Positions 62,651 to 64,000 of a DNA stretch of 64,000 nucleotides are shown here, one piece after another (the stretch's first letter is position 1; each line of letters starts with the position of its first letter). Source of the DNA: Undaria pinnatifida (taxonomy: Eukaryota; Sar; Phaeophyceae; Laminariales; Alariaceae). The stretch spans positions 4,680,870 through 4,744,869 of the forward strand of contig JABAKD010000003.1 in assembly GCA_012845835.1 (NCBI GenBank), read 5' to 3'. The notes below the pieces were generated by a model, which saw nothing but the letters and a program-made list of their open reading frames with translations, had not been told where the DNA came from and ran no database searches. Position numbers and translations under genes: made by a program.

Positions 62651-64000
62651 ATAAAACTCACTAGCAGAGAGGATCAATCAGCAATCAGCAGCCAGGAGCA
62701 CGTCAAGTACGAAGCAATACAGACTTATTTGTTAGTCCCATACCAACACGATCGCTTGCACTGAACCGGCAAACGACCACAGCAACGGAGTCAGGGACTT
62801 CAGCAACAACAAAGCACACCGCCTATATTTCTCCAAAGAGTCTTCTCGGGGGGGAAAACACCAAAAAAACAATGCGATACCGAGACGAATGCGTGCCACT
62901 CGCTGGTTTCTTCCGTGGACACTGTATACTTACTACGACCTTCGCGTGGCGCAGCTTAACAACTGGAGGAGTGATTATGTTTCCCCTTGTTTTTTGTGTC
63001 GAAAACGTTTTCCCTGTTTTTTGGCACACCCTCCCTCCCTACCATAAGATATGTCACAGACAAAAAGCATGTTGTGTGTAATAGAGCAGCGCTGCATGTC
63101 GTCTTACTCGTACGTATACCTATACTACTTTCACGAGAGCACAAACCATGTCGATTTGCCGAATTTGTATAATACCACCCTCGAGGCCCCGGGGACGCAG
63201 CCACTCGCAATGCTGCTGGGTGGTTTTTTCTGTGGCAGTCATCGTATCCACTTCTACCTCCTCCTAGTTTTAGTAATGTTTTCTCTTGCCACGTCTATAT
63301 CCATATATGTACGTGTACCTACCGAAATTCAATAAATAAATGCACTACCATGATACCTACTGCAGTACCATGGGGATTGTCTTACAGTAAATATTATATA
63401 TTTTGGGACAAAATATGACGCCAATTTGGAAATAATTTCTTGCCAAGTTTTATTTTATCAACCTCTCGATACATCAAGGTCCAAAGAATAACTGAAAAGT
63501 ACCGGTCAAAATGAATTGTTTTGCGCGCTCCTCGCTTGTCTCGCTCAACATTCATCCGCGTCCACGCCAAGGTTCTGAACGGATTGACCAGCAACAACAA
63601 CAGTCGGTAGCCAGCGCAATTCTTGCAACCACACAATAAAGCGTTCGAAACACCACTACCTTGACAATCACACCTACCTTTTGAAGTGCATCCACGTTTC
63701 GTTTGTGGGGATAAAGATGTATGGAATTAGAGTGGGATATTTTTTTTGCGGTCCTGAAAGATGGATCGTTGATCTTGGACCAATATGTACGGAACGACTC
63801 TTTGAAGCGGCGACGAAAAAGACTGAGAAAGCATTGTTTCTCGTACTGTGATTTTTATGAGCGACCACTCCGTTCGTTGCGTCTGTTTTCTATTTTTTAT
63901 GGTCTGGTCTGTTTTGCTGTGTTCTCGTACCCGGTACGCTAGCTTTTCACTTGCTACAAGCCTCGATCAATTGCGATTGTTTGGTTTATTCCTCTGTCTC
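62651..64000. other. No recognisable gene
   Basis: Mixed unique DNA. Frames of 60-94 codons occur on both strands (for example 63051-63335 with a hydrophobic stretch FYLLLVLVMFSLAT). None has a recognised domain or convincing start context. The region 63525-63570 resembles 59640-59690 over a short stretch. Confidence 0.35.

Overview
The window is eukaryotic, repeat-dominated nuclear DNA. I find no intact, confidently assignable host gene and no rRNA, CRISPR or bacterial feature. What I recognise is eukaryotic mobile-element content: a chromodomain Ty3/gypsy retrotransposon family, a tyrosine-recombinase (DIRS/Ngaro/PAT-like) retroelement, a decayed hAT transposase with intron-like gaps, tRNA-derived SINEs, TIR elements, satellites and minisatellites. 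The style of the retroelement proteins and a TTAGGG-type repeat fit a stramenopile alga, possibly a brown alga. That assignment is from memory and is weak.

Layout. 1-5417: minisatellites and a 234-bp tandem duplication. 5418-18765: a structurally complete but coding-dead Ty3/gypsy element on the minus strand, with two LTRs (TGTTAA...TTAACA), a 4-bp ATAT target duplication, candidate PBS and PPT. 18766-22635: spacer holding a 1.07-kb TIR element. 22636-34194: a second copy of the same retrotransposon on the plus strand, lacking its 5' end and most of its 3' LTR. The two copies form a giant inverted repeat with arms of about 11 kb. 34195-40970: a satellite-like array of about six 1.1-1.7-kb units packed with long G runs on the plus strand. 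41050-43260: a hAT transposase pseudogene. 44385-51141: a DIRS/PAT-like element with split direct repeats A1-ORFs-B1-A2-B2. 51142-64000: SINEs, reversed pieces of the TIR/satellite family, microsatellites, tandem duplications and low-information DNA.

The most interesting biology is in the Ty3/gypsy family. Both copies carry a clear NADAR (YbiA-like, NAD/ADP-ribose-related) domain between the gag-like region and RNase H. In both copies the protease/reverse-transcriptase segment expected between these parts is missing: the sequence after NADAR joins directly to a truncated RNase H. The integrase is followed by a chromodomain and a possible Tudor-like module. Both copies share the deletion and frameshifts inside NADAR, so the lesions predate their separation. 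This looks like a non-autonomous family that presumably moved using proteins supplied by an intact relative.
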